Assembly: GCA_964643895.1 (NCBI GenBank) | Contig: CAZXUE010000001.1 | Coordinates: 46,709 to 110,708, forward strand | Length of the DNA stretch: 64,000 nt | Source of the DNA: UBA7683 sp964643895 | GTDB lineage: Bacteria; Patescibacteriota; Saccharimonadia; Saccharimonadales; UBA7683 | Direction: 5' to 3' | In this document: positions 50,603 to 57,991 of the stretch, piece by piece | How the letters are laid out: each line of letters opens with the position of its first letter | Numbering within the stretch: position 1 is the first letter of the stretch | The notes under the pieces: model-generated | Seen by the model: only the letters and a program-made list of their open reading frames with translations | Told to the model about the DNA's origin: nothing | Databases searched by the model: none | Position numbers and translations under genes: made by a program

Positions 50603-53130
50603 TATACCTGCTCCGCGCCAAGCTCTTCATGAGCTTGCCAGCTTATTTTTGCTACAAGTTCGTTCACTTCATACGTGGTCAATGTTCGATCTTGGTGAGA
50701 AAGCGTTATCCGGAAGGTGATGTTTTTGGTTGAAGAACCCTCTTTTTGGTATACGCCTATTGTTTCCAGCATTACATCGTATTCGGTAAGGTTTAGTGTA
50801 GCACTTATAAGTTTTCGTACAACTTGCAGAGGTTGCTCAGCCGCAAGTTTGAGTGTTAGATCTTGCTGAATTGAAGGGTACTTTGAAAGTGAATGGTATG
50901 CTATATATTTTGGCCGCAACACATCAAGATGCACCTCAAAACCGGCGGTGGAGATAGGCAACTTGAAGGCTTTTTGCACTGCCTCTTTAAATTCGCCAAG
51001 AACTCCCCAAACTTGCCCCTCTTTGACGATGAGCGCACTTCGAGCTGGCTCGTACGGTGCAGTGAGTTGTGCGCCCCACGGATCATTGCTTATATCAAAT
51101 GAACTCATCGGCACTAACCCATCAACCAAACCTGGTGCAATTTCAGAAAAGTACCTTCGAGCTACGTAGTATGGCGAGCCTTCGATCTTATTTTTGGCAT
51201 CGTACGACACAACGAATGCAATGTGAGCATCCTCATTGGGCACCTCTGGCTCTTTCGCATCCATTTCGCCTTTGTAGTGCACTTTTCCTAGCTCGAATAA
51301 ACCGAATTTTCCATAGCCCGTTTTCACGTTAGGGTTAATTCGTTCCAGTAAGCTTGGCATGATGCTTAGCCGGTAGTATTGGAGATCAGGGCTCAGAGCA
51401 TTTCTGAGTGCATAGGCGTTTTTTGGATCTTGGCCGACTTTTCTAAGCAGATCGCCATGCACAAAGCTATAAGTGAGCACTTCATTAGCTCCAGCCCGAG
51501 AAAGCCCTGTTCTGAGCTCATTTTTTAATAGCCTGAGCGAATCGGTTACAACCGGTGCAATGCTTCGCCTTGGTAGCGCAATAGGGAGTTGATTGAATCC
51601 ATAAAGTCGGCCGATTTCTTCAACGATATCTTCTTTAATTTCAAGATCAGTTCTCCAAAATGGCGCACGCACCTCAATCGGGCCGGAAGCCTCGTGGGCT
51701 TCAATCTCGACATTTGTGAGAAGCTGCACGATTTGCTCGTTACTGAACTTCGAGCCAAGTCTCTCATTAATAAATTTCGCATCAATCTCGATGTAATCGT
51801 GATTTGTTGATCGTTGGTTGTAATTCGCAACTGCAGTATCTACAATCTTGCCAGCTTGCTTAGCGCCTGCCAACTCCTCAAGCATACCGATGGCCTGAAT
51901 GATAACCGGCGGGAGCTGCGCCGCTGGCTGCCCTTTGGTGAAACGGGTTACAGCATCTGTGAAAATACCGTGAATCATGCTCGTCTTTCGGATGTTGTAC
52001 ATATCAAAAGTAGCGCACTCCAAGACAACCCGACTCGTATTTTCATCAACTTCAGAATTGCCGCCGCCCATGATGCCGCCAAGCGCAATTGGGCCAGTTT
52101 CGTTACAAATTAAAACTGCGTCTTTGTGCGGCTCAAGTGTTTTGCCATCAAGCAACGTCATTTTTTCGCTGTCTTTCGGCCTTCTAACGGTAATCTCGGC
52201 CTTGCCGTCTCTCGCTATCTTATCAAAATCAAAAGCGTGAAGCGGTTGCGCGGTAAGTAACATCATGTAGTTAGTTACATCAACAACATTATTGATTGGA
52301 CGCACGCCTACTCGCTTCAAGTAGCTTTGCAGCCACAGCGGGCTTGGCGCAATTTTGACATCTTCAAGCACCACTGCCATATAACGCGGACAAAGATCGC
52401 CATCTTGAATTGCCACACTGAGACCACTTGCTGGGCCATCTTGAGCTTTTCGAGAACCTTGGTCAGATTTCTCCACTTCGGTCGAAATGACGCGCTGTGA
52501 ATACCACTCTGGAGATTTGAATGCCTTATGCTGAATACCGGCAATTTCTCGCGCTACGCCGATATGACCAAAACCATCAGGTCGATGTGTAAACATTTTA
52601 TTCTCGATTTCAATAATTGTATCGTCAAGATCATACAGGTTTTTAAACACAGTGCCTGGCTCTACGCCTTCTTTCAGTTCTAGAATTCCAGCATGATCAT
52701 CGCTCATGCCGAGCTCAGCAGGGCTGGCCAGCATGCCATTACTTACCTCGCCACGCAAATCTCGAGCCTCAAGTACAAACAGCTCCTTTTCACCGTAGCT
52801 TGCTGGCACAACCGAGCCAGGTGGAATCCATGCTACCAGCAGCCCTTCTCGCACATTCGGTGCGCCGCAGACTACCTGCACAAAACCATCTTCATCACGC
52901 GCCACATCACCCACCACTCTGCCGTCATCAACTTTACAAAGCGAAAGCTTATCTGCGTTAGGATGCTTTACGCATGCAACAACCTTAGCTACAATAATAC
53001 CCTCATATTGCCTTGAAAGATCAGTAACACCTTCAATTCCACCAAGACGTTCAGTTGCCAACTTCACCAATTCATCAGTAGCAAGATCGACATCCGTATA
53101 TTGCTTCACCCAGTTCAAACTAATTTTCAT
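50602..53130 (-). CDS. pheT: Phenylalanyl-tRNA synthetase beta subunit
   Basis: An 842-residue PheT, the non-catalytic beta chain of the heterotetrameric PheRS. An EMAP-like tRNA-binding domain (EGIIVAKVVACVKHPNADKLSLCKVDDG), B3/B4 editing domain, B5 domain (YIEIDAKFINERLGSKFSNEQIVQLLTNVEIEA), a synthetase-like core and the C-terminal anticodon-binding FDX-ACB domain (SKYPSIQQDLTLKLAAEQPLQVVRKLI) are all visible. About residues 213-232 (VISTEVEKSDQGSRKAQDG) are encoded by a REP-like palindrome inserted in frame. It overlaps the SDR stop by 4 nt. Unlike most bacteria, four unrelated genes separate it from pheS. Confidence 0.97.
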   Translation of the reverse strand: MKISLNWVKQYTDVDLATDELVKLATERLGGIEGVTDLSRQYEGIIVAKVVACVKHPNADKLSLCKVDDGRVVGDVARDEDGFVQVVCGAPNVREGLLVAWIPPGSVVPASYGEKELFVLEARDLRGEVSNGMLASPAELGMSDDHAGILELKEGVEPGTVFKNLYDLDDTIIEIENKMFTHRPDGFGHIGVAREIAGIQHKAFKSPEWYSQRVISTEVEKSDQGSRKAQDGPASGLSVAIQDGDLCPRYMAVVLEDVKIAPSPLWLQSYLKRVGVRPINNVVDVTNYMMLLTAQPLHAFDFDKIARDGKAEITVRRPKDSEKMTLLDGKTLEPHKDAVLICNETGPIALGGIMGGGNSEVDENTSRVVLECATFDMYNIRKTSMIHGIFTDAVTRFTKGQPAAQLPPVIIQAIGMLEELAGAKQAGKIVDTAVANYNQRSTNHDYIEIDAKFINERLGSKFSNEQIVQLLTNVEIEAHEASGPIEVRAPFWRTDLEIKEDIVEEIGRLYGFNQLPIALPRRSIAPVVTDSLRLLKNELRTGLSRAGANEVLTYSFVHGDLLRKVGQDPKNAYALRNALSPDLQYYRLSIMPSLLERINPNVKTGYGKFGLFELGKVHYKGEMDAKEPEVPNEDAHIAFVVSYDAKNKIEGSPYYVARRYFSEIAPGLVDGLVPMSSFDISNDPWGAQLTAPYEPARSALIVKEGQVWGVLGEFKEAVQKAFKLPISTAGFEVHLDVLRPKYIAYHSLSKYPSIQQDLTLKLAAEQPLQVVRKLISATLNLTEYDVMLETIGVYQKEGSSTKNITFRITLSHQDRTLTTYEVNELVAKISWQAHEELGAEQV
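52437..52492. repeat. REP-like element embedded in frame in pheT
   Basis: On the minus strand it begins CGTCATTTCGACCGAAGTGG and ends with an AAGCTCAA-containing arm, as does the element upstream of nusA. Such sequences are normally intergenic. Here it adds about 19 residues without breaking the frame. Its arms pair less well than in the nusA copy. Confidence 0.6.
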
Positions 53131-53792
53131 GCTACCTTCTTTCTGTTGAGCGTAATTTCAGATACTTCAATGCTTTTTGGCAAATCCAGTAATTGCTTCA
53201 GACAGAGAGCAACTGCTGCGGGATCCATCCAACATGTACCATCTTCAGTTGTATCTTCACCAAGATTTTTTTCAAAAAATTTCGTTTTCATGACACCCGG
53301 AAAGAAGCTGATGACTCGAGATTTTGTATCTTTCAGCTCTGAACGCAGGGCCTCAGTAAAGCCACGTTCACCCCATTTAGAAGCTGCGTACGCCATATGG
53401 TCTTTATTACCCCGCAAACCAGCAGTAGAAATTACATTCACCACATCGGCTCCGTCGGCTTTTATTTTTGCAATGAGGCTAGAGATCAAAAGCATTGGAG
53501 CTTTCACATTCGTGGCGAGCAGCAGCTCGGTCTCTTCGCTAGACATTTCTCCAATTCGCTCCTCACCCCATATACCAACGCAGTTAATAAGTGCTCCTAT
53601 ATCCTCTTTTATTTGGAGAACTTGCTCTGCCGCGTATTTAATTTCTTCACCCTTTGTTAAGTCTGCCTGAATATTTACAACAGCGAACTCACTATCACGA
53701 CGGGAGATATTAACAACCTTTTGACCACTTTCTTTGTAAAGTTTTGCGATTTCTTTACCCAAACCATCGCTCGCGCCAGTAATTACAATCAT
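53127..53792 (-). CDS. Short-chain dehydrogenase/reductase
   Basis: A 221-residue SDR with cofactor motif TGASDGLGKEIAKLY, NNAG-equivalent INCVGIW, STAGLRG (catalytic Ser region), and YAASKWG (Tyr and Lys). RDSEFAVVNIQADL follows strand 2-3. It is shorter than most SDRs at the C-terminus. The substrate is unknown. It is the fifth gene of the pheS operon, with 4-nt ATGA overlaps to the HELSH gene upstream and to pheT downstream. Confidence 0.88.
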   Translation of the reverse strand: MIVITGASDGLGKEIAKLYKESGQKVVNISRRDSEFAVVNIQADLTKGEEIKYAAEQVLQIKEDIGALINCVGIWGEERIGEMSSEETELLLATNVKAPMLLISSLIAKIKADGADVVNVISTAGLRGNKDHMAYAASKWGERGFTEALRSELKDTKSRVISFFPGVMKTKFFEKNLGEDTTEDGTCWMDPAAVALCLKQLLDLPKSIEVSEITLNRKKVA

Positions 53793-54448
53793 CTCTTTTT
53801 CTCCAGCTTATTTGCGATTTCTGCATACGATTTTTTTAGTTTTTCAATTATCGCATCAGCGCCTTCTTTTTCTACATAATCCCAAGATTTCAAATATGGT
53901 GTCGCGCCGAACTTTTTCATCAGCTTACGATCACGAGCGACATACTCTTTATCGCCAAGATAGTTTTCAAACACTTTCTTACAAATTGCATGAACTGGAA
54001 TGTGCACAAGCGCATTAAAATCGTCTTTCATTCCAAACAGCTTTTGCCACTCACTGCCCAGCATGAAGTCTCTATTCTCGCCGTAAATACTTATCGTTTT
54101 ATTATCACACAAGAGTGTATGAGAAAGTTCATGCGTTATAGTTTCAACAACTGTCTCGGGCGTATCACGAAAACCGATAATGAGCGGTTGACTTTTGGGA
54201 ATTATAGATGGCGCAGCTGTAATATCTATGACTGGCAGGTAGAATTCAAGTCCTGTGATTTCCTGCATTGCCGTAAGAATGGTCTCCTCTTTTTCTGCCC
54301 ATGCTTTTCTGTAGTTCTCGGCCCACTTTTCAAATTGTTCATCTGATTCCAGCTTCCACTTACTGAACTTGGCAATTTTTTCTGAAACATCACTTCTCAG
54401 TAGCCAAGAATAATTTATTCTGATTTCAGGGTTTTTTGTTTTACTCAT
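53789..54448 (-). CDS. HELSH-motif protein, putative cytoplasmic metallopeptidase
   Basis: A 219-residue soluble protein with VVETITHELSHTLL, a good HExxH zinc motif on a helix, about residues 125-140. No clear signal or membrane segment is present. The C-terminal half is basic and helical. A third zinc ligand could be the acid in EYVARDRK, but this is a guess. The family is unknown to me, and a metallopeptidase-like fold is inferred only from the motif and helix context. ATGA junctions join it to the PNPOx and SDR genes in the pheS operon. Confidence 0.7.
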   Translation of the reverse strand: MSKTKNPEIRINYSWLLRSDVSEKIAKFSKWKLESDEQFEKWAENYRKAWAEKEETILTAMQEITGLEFYLPVIDITAAPSIIPKSQPLIIGFRDTPETVVETITHELSHTLLCDNKTISIYGENRDFMLGSEWQKLFGMKDDFNALVHIPVHAICKKVFENYLGDKEYVARDRKLMKKFGATPYLKSWDYVEKEGADAIIEKLKKSYAEIANKLEKKR

Positions 54449-54867
54449 ACAAAGCTCCTTGTTTCAAAATTTGGGTTTTCGTTTGTGTAGTCGGTGAAAC
54501 GGAGCCAGGCTGGGGTGATGAGGTAGTAATTTTGGCCGGCTTGACCTGCGAACTTTTTGGCACCGGGAACTTTTTCAAAGTGAAGATTGATACGATCTTG
54601 ATACTCTGCTTTATTTAGTTTTTCTGCAATACCTTCAAGTTGTAACGTTTTAGGACCCTCAAACCCAACAACTAGCGCAACCTTCGCATTTTCTGCAAGG
54701 TTTGTGGCTTTTCTTGTTTTCTCATTGGTGGCAACCATTATCTTAAAGTTATCATCCACCGAAAAACCTACAGTTGCAGCTTGAGGTTGGTTCTTTTTGC
54801 CGACTGTGGCAAGCACACAGGTTTCGAACTGGCCTAAAAACTGCTTTGCGTCCTGCAATATCATCAT
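54445..54867 (-). CDS. PNPOx-like flavin-binding protein
   Basis: A 140-residue split-barrel protein: FETCVLATVGKKNQPQAATVGFSVDDNFKIMVATNEKTRKATNLAENAKVALVVGFEGPKTLQLEGIAEKL. This is the pattern of general pyridoxamine-phosphate-oxidase-like proteins. Its function is not predictable. It is the third gene of the pheS operon, starting with the ATGA overlap to the NYN gene. A second member of this fold is at 47686-48144. Confidence 0.82.
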   Translation of the reverse strand: MMILQDAKQFLGQFETCVLATVGKKNQPQAATVGFSVDDNFKIMVATNEKTRKATNLAENAKVALVVGFEGPKTLQLEGIAEKLNKAEYQDRINLHFEKVPGAKKFAGQAGQNYYLITPAWLRFTDYTNENPNFETRSFV

Positions 54868-55484
54868 TTTTGACCCTCTTTTTTAACTCGATTGCTATTG
54901 ACTTTTTTAGTCTTTTTTGCTAATCTTTTTGTATCACCAATGGAAGATTTCCCCTGTAAGGTCCCGTCCTTGCGGGGGTTCTTCTTTTTTGCGGCTTTAT
55001 ATTCTAGCTTCTTACGCAGGTTATTCATATCGCGAGTATATGGTTTGAATTCTTTAAGTTTTAAAAGAGCTGAGTATTTATTTCTATTAGGTACTAGAAG
55101 CGAACCCAGTTTGCCAACTGAAATAAGATGGTTGATGAGACAGTAGAAATCGCCGTCACCCGTGACAACAATTGCTTTTTGATAGCTTTCAACATCTATC
55201 ATCGCCTGCAAAACAAGTTCAGCGTCACAATTCCCTTTTGTTTTACCATCTTTATAGGTTAGGGTTGGGCGGAATACGCAGTTAAATCCTGCATCCTGTA
55301 AAAATGAATAAAGCTCCCGATTACTAGGCATATAGCCAATAAATATATATGCCTTATCAACACCATACTTTTCTTTGAGATACACTCTGAAACGAGTAAA
55401 ATCTAGGCGCCAGCCCATATCACGAATTGCCAAATTTAAGTTTTGGCTATCAATGAACGCATATACTGTTAGTTTTTTGCTCAT
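54864..55484 (-). CDS. NYN domain (LabA/DUF88-like) protein
   Basis: A 206-residue protein with a PIN-like NYN domain. It shows YAFIDSQNLNLAIRDMGW (the conserved Asp and Asn), CDAELVLQAMIDVESY and KAIVVTGDGDFYCLINHLISVGK, with the acidic residues expected to bind metal. NYN proteins are usually RNases. The C-terminal 50 residues are very Lys/Arg-rich and could bind nucleic acid. It overlaps pheS (ATGA) directly, so it is expressed with the Phe-tRNA synthetase, which could hint at a tRNA-related role, but this is only inferred. Confidence 0.85.
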   Translation of the reverse strand: MSKKLTVYAFIDSQNLNLAIRDMGWRLDFTRFRVYLKEKYGVDKAYIFIGYMPSNRELYSFLQDAGFNCVFRPTLTYKDGKTKGNCDAELVLQAMIDVESYQKAIVVTGDGDFYCLINHLISVGKLGSLLVPNRNKYSALLKLKEFKPYTRDMNNLRKKLEYKAAKKKNPRKDGTLQGKSSIGDTKRLAKKTKKVNSNRVKKEGQK

Positions 55485-56503
55485 TTGAACTGCCTTAGGA
55501 AAGCTAGCTTGCCGCTGTTAAAGTGGCGAATGTCTTCGATGTTGTAGCGCATCATCACAAGCCGCTCGATACCGCAACCCCAAGCTAATCCAGTGTATTT
55601 CTCTGGATCCACACCTGTCTCTTTCAGAACATTCGGATGGATCATGCCGCAACCCAGAAGTTCTATCCAGCGCTCGCTACTACAGACCCGGCAATCCTGA
55701 CTTTCCTCGCAGAACGGGCAAGAAAGAGAAAACTCAAAGCTTGGTTCGGTAAATGGAAAATAAAACGGAGTAATTTTTGTTTGCACTTCTTTACCAAAAT
55801 AGGTTGTTAGAAACGTCTTAAGTGTTGCCACCAGATTACCGACAGTTATATTTTTACCAACGTACACACCCTCAGCCTGATGAAAGGTATGTTCATGGCG
55901 CGCATCAAGATCTTCATTACGGAATACTCTATCTACCGCCAGAACAGCTATTGGTTCGCCCTTTTCAAGACTATCCCTGCGAGCTTTAATAATACGGTTC
56001 TGCATGGTTGAGGTATGTGCTGGCGCCACGAAACCCTCTTCGGTCATAAAGGTGTCGTAATCATCACGCGCCGGATGGCCTTCGGGGAAATTGAGGCTGG
56101 TGAACATATGGTACTCGTCATCAATCTCGCGAGACTGCGAAACCTCAAAGCCCATACGATAGAAGATGTCGGCGATCTTTTGGATCTCAGTACTAATCGG
56201 GTGAATGGTGCCATCTTCGGTAGGCAACAGCTGCGGCGGTCCAGCATTTACGTCCATTGGCGCTGTTACGTCAATAGGTCTGAGATCTGAGTTCTGAGAT
56301 CTGAGGTCTTCTGAGGCGAGAGCCTCAAGCTCTTGTTTCAGAGCATTGACTGCCTGACCGTACGTGGCCCGCTGATTTTCAGGCTGATCTTTAATAGCAC
56401 CGTAGAGCTGGCGTAGCTCTGGCGCACGTAAAATACTTTTTTTGTCTTCAAGAGTTTCCAATTTTTTGAGAAGCAGTTCCTTGGTGTGAGCAATTGTATC
56501 CAT
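55481..56503 (-). CDS. pheS: Phenylalanyl-tRNA synthetase alpha subunit
   Basis: A 340-residue class II catalytic subunit. The N-terminal coiled-coil arm (1-85) leads into the catalytic core with FRNEDLDARHEHTFHQAEGVYV (motif 2), YFPFTEPSFEFSLSCPFC and GCGMIHPNVLKETGVDP, and GLAWGCGIERLVMMRYNIEDIRHF (motif 3). Residues of about 63-76 (SEDLRSQNSDLRP) come from a short tandem repeat (56278-56316). The first structural gene of a seven-gene operon whose expression appears set by the Phe attenuator upstream. Confidence 0.97.
   Translation of the reverse strand: MDTIAHTKELLLKKLETLEDKKSILRAPELRQLYGAIKDQPENQRATYGQAVNALKQELEALASEDLRSQNSDLRPIDVTAPMDVNAGPPQLLPTEDGTIHPISTEIQKIADIFYRMGFEVSQSREIDDEYHMFTSLNFPEGHPARDDYDTFMTEEGFVAPAHTSTMQNRIIKARRDSLEKGEPIAVLAVDRVFRNEDLDARHEHTFHQAEGVYVGKNITVGNLVATLKTFLTTYFGKEVQTKITPFYFPFTEPSFEFSLSCPFCEESQDCRVCSSERWIELLGCGMIHPNVLKETGVDPEKYTGLAWGCGIERLVMMRYNIEDIRHFNSGKLAFLRQFK
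56278..56316. repeat. Short tandem repeat (TCTGAGA-type) within pheS
   Basis: On the plus strand it reads as repeats of CTGAGATCTGAGTTCTGAGA and so on, a 10-bp unit, and encodes SEDLRSQNSDLR in the reverse frame. A similar sequence (GATCTTAGACCGTAGAACTTTG and GATCTCAG) is found in the gap leader at about 41501-41535. Confidence 0.5.
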
Positions 56504-56532
56504 ATAATCTCAATTTTACCTTATTTTCTATT

Positions 56533-56556
56533 AAAAAACCTCGCTGGCTTGCGAGG
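56533..56556 (-). terminator. pheS attenuator terminator hairpin
   Basis: Minus strand: CCTCGC (56551-56556), a 6-nt loop, GCGAGG (56539-56544), then TTTTTT (56533-56538). It ends 30 nt before the pheS ATG. The upstream GCGAGG (56578-56583) can pair with the same CCTCGC to give the alternative antiterminator. Confidence 0.85.
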
Positions 56557-56583
56557 AGTTTGTTTATGACAAAGTGGCCTCGC

Positions 56584-56628
56584 TTAGCGGGTTTCAAAAA
56601 AGCTAAAAAAGAAGTTTTTTTGCGTCAT
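56584..56628 (-). CDS. Phe-rich leader peptide of the pheS operon
   Basis: A 14-codon ORF, MTQKNFFFSFFETR, with five Phe codons in FFFSFF. The stop codon TAA is directly followed by GCGAGG, the antiterminator strand, so a ribosome that reaches the stop would cover that strand and let the terminator form. A ribosome stalled at Phe codons when charged tRNA(Phe) is scarce would leave it free. This is the design of the E. coli pheM leader upstream of pheST, with no sequence likeness apart from Phe richness. The -10 hexamer TATGAT (56637-56642) ends 8 nt before the ATG, so the leader is itself probably leaderless. Confidence 0.85.
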   Translation of the reverse strand: MTQKNFFFSFFETR

Positions 56629-56636
56629 TACGCTTG

Positions 56637-56642
56637 ATCATA
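56637..56642 (-). promoter_or_regulatory. pheS operon -10 box
   Basis: TATGAT on the minus strand, 8 nt before the leader peptide ATG. The -35 position shows only a weak match. Confidence 0.5.
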
Positions 56643-56644
56643 CA

Positions 56645-56791
56645 TTAATCTGATGCTAAATGCCAGAGGCCGCAATGCCTGCACTGATAGACTTTTAGTT
56701 TTGTGCCATGCCGATACCGAGCATATACGGCCGCACCTTCGGCGGCTTCTTTGGTTTTAAAACTAAGCTTTTCTTTACATGGCAGTTCCAT
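56645..56791 (-). CDS. Small zinc-ribbon-like protein, 48 residues
   Basis: A short ORF, MELPCKEKLSFKTKEAAEGA through YQCRHCGLWHLASD. The C-terminal C-x2-C-G-x-W-H is a typical half zinc ribbon, and Cys5 may supply a further ligand. TATAAT (56799-56804) overlaps the nearest upstream ATG and ends 7 nt before the ATG at 56791, so the shorter form is chosen. It lies just upstream of the pheS leader, between the FMN reductase and pheS. DNA or RNA binding is possible but not shown. Confidence 0.65.
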   Translation of the reverse strand: MELPCKEKLSFKTKEAAEGAAVYARYRHGTKLKVYQCRHCGLWHLASD

Positions 56792-56798
56792 GATTTTC

Positions 56799-56804
56799 AT
56801 TATA
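56799..56804 (-). promoter_or_regulatory. -10 box of the zinc-ribbon gene, leaderless
   Basis: TATAAT on the minus strand, ending 7 nt before the ATG at 56791. Confidence 0.5.
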
Positions 56805-56866
56805 CAGCGATGCCGATATCACTGAAGAGTTTTGCAGCCAGGGTCCATCCTTATAGTTTGGATTTA

Positions 56867-57421
56867 CTACTTTTTTGCTGCTACCTTGGCCTCGAGAGCA
56901 CCGAGTACGCCATTTACTTCATATTCATGATAATCCGCATGAGCGAGTTCGCCTCTCTCATTAAACGCGCTCCATACCTCTGGGATTGAAACACGAGGGC
57001 CAACCATGTCCATCTTCACCCACGTTGCAACAACCCAGAAAGCGGCGAAGCTAAATGCGTTACTTGAGGCACCGTAGTTCACTACTGCAGCAGGTTTACC
57101 GTTCCATTCTTCAAAAAGATGATCGACCGCATTTTTTACACTGGCAGGAAAACTGTGATTATACTCTGGATTTACAAATACCACTGCATCGTTTCGTTTA
57201 ACTATCTCCGCCCACTTACGATCATCTTCGTTTTCATATTCACTATTTTTTACCGCTGAGGGCACCGTTGCAGGAAGATCATAGGAGAGTTCGAGCTCTT
57301 TTAGATCTACCAGTTCAGGTTCAAAGCGACCATCTTTTTCAACTTGTTCAATAAACCAGTGGGCTACTTTTTCGCCAGCCCGGCCTTTTCTGACACTTGA
57401 TAGTACTACCAATAACTTCAT
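56867..57421 (-). CDS. NADPH-dependent FMN reductase-like protein
   Basis: A 184-residue flavodoxin-fold protein. VVLSSVRKGRAGEKVAHWFIEQ is the FMN phosphate loop (S-x-R-x2-S-like), and FVNPEYNHSFPASVKNAVDHLFEEWNGKPAAVVNYGASS is the classical PEYN...P region. It reduces FMN or azo/quinone compounds with NAD(P)H. AAGGAG sits 6 nt before the ATG. A TTTAAG-N6-CTTAAA dyad is in its upstream region, shared with the divergent yajQ promoter. Confidence 0.9.
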   Translation of the reverse strand: MKLLVVLSSVRKGRAGEKVAHWFIEQVEKDGRFEPELVDLKELELSYDLPATVPSAVKNSEYENEDDRKWAEIVKRNDAVVFVNPEYNHSFPASVKNAVDHLFEEWNGKPAAVVNYGASSNAFSFAAFWVVATWVKMDMVGPRVSIPEVWSAFNERGELAHADYHEYEVNGVLGALEAKVAAKK

Positions 57422-57447
57422 GCGATCTCCTTTTTTCGTACTTAATA

Positions 57448-57465
57448 TTTAAGCAAACACTTAAA
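57448..57465. promoter_or_regulatory. Dyad TTTAAG-N6-CTTAAA between FMN reductase and yajQ
   Basis: A perfect 6-bp inverted repeat with a 6-bp spacer, in the 70-bp divergent promoter region. It could be an operator for the reductase. AT-rich 6-bp arms can also arise by chance. Confidence 0.35.
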
Positions 57466-57491
57466 CTTCTTGCAAGTGGTATACTACAATC

Positions 57492-57989
57492 ATGGCAAAA
57501 GATAGTTCATTCGATATTGTTTCAGATTACGACATAGCAAAAGTTACCAATGCGGTTGAGCAGGCGCAGCGAGAAATTGCGAGCCGCTATGATTTTAAAG
57601 GCACTTCTGCCGCACTCGAATTTGTTGATAATAAAGCTGGGGTGAAAATTACTGGCGATAATCAATTCCACCTTGATAGCATCATTGATATTTTGCGTAA
57701 AAAACTGGCCAGCAGCGGCGTCAGCCAAAAACTGCTTGATACCAGCAAAGAGCCTGTTGCCTCAAACTTAAAGATGACATGGGATCTTACGTTCAAAAAA
57801 GGTTTAGATCAAGAAAAAGCTAAGAAGATCACCAAACTGCTAAGAGATGAATATCCAAAAGTCAAAGCCCAAATTCAAGGTGAGGAAATTCGTGTTTCAT
57901 CTGCAAAACGCGACGAACTCCAGGCCGTCATTCAACTCCTCAAAGAAGCCGACTTCGACTTCCCATTAGAGTTCACCAACTACCGCTAA
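57492..57989 (+). CDS. YajQ family cyclic-di-GMP-binding-like protein
   Basis: A 165-residue YajQ (UPF0234) protein with two RNP-like folds. It starts SSFDIVSDYDIAKVTNAVEQAQREIASRYDFKGT, and ends IRVSSAKRDELQAVIQLLKEADFDFPLEFTNYR, both characteristic. In some bacteria YajQ binds c-di-GMP and works with a LysR regulator. No cyclic-dinucleotide genes are in the window, so the role is unclear. A TATACT -10 (57480-57485) ends 6 nt before the ATG. The phosphatase gene follows after 2 nt. Confidence 0.95.
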   Translation: MAKDSSFDIVSDYDIAKVTNAVEQAQREIASRYDFKGTSAALEFVDNKAGVKITGDNQFHLDSIIDILRKKLASSGVSQKLLDTSKEPVASNLKMTWDLTFKKGLDQEKAKKITKLLRDEYPKVKAQIQGEEIRVSSAKRDELQAVIQLLKEADFDFPLEFTNYR

Positions 57990-57991
57990 TC

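Noticed and set aside
56504..56645. A T-box riboswitch upstream of pheS
   Set aside because: No T-box bulge sequence (TGGN antiterminator) or specifier loop was seen. The Phe-rich ORF with alternating hairpins explains the region.
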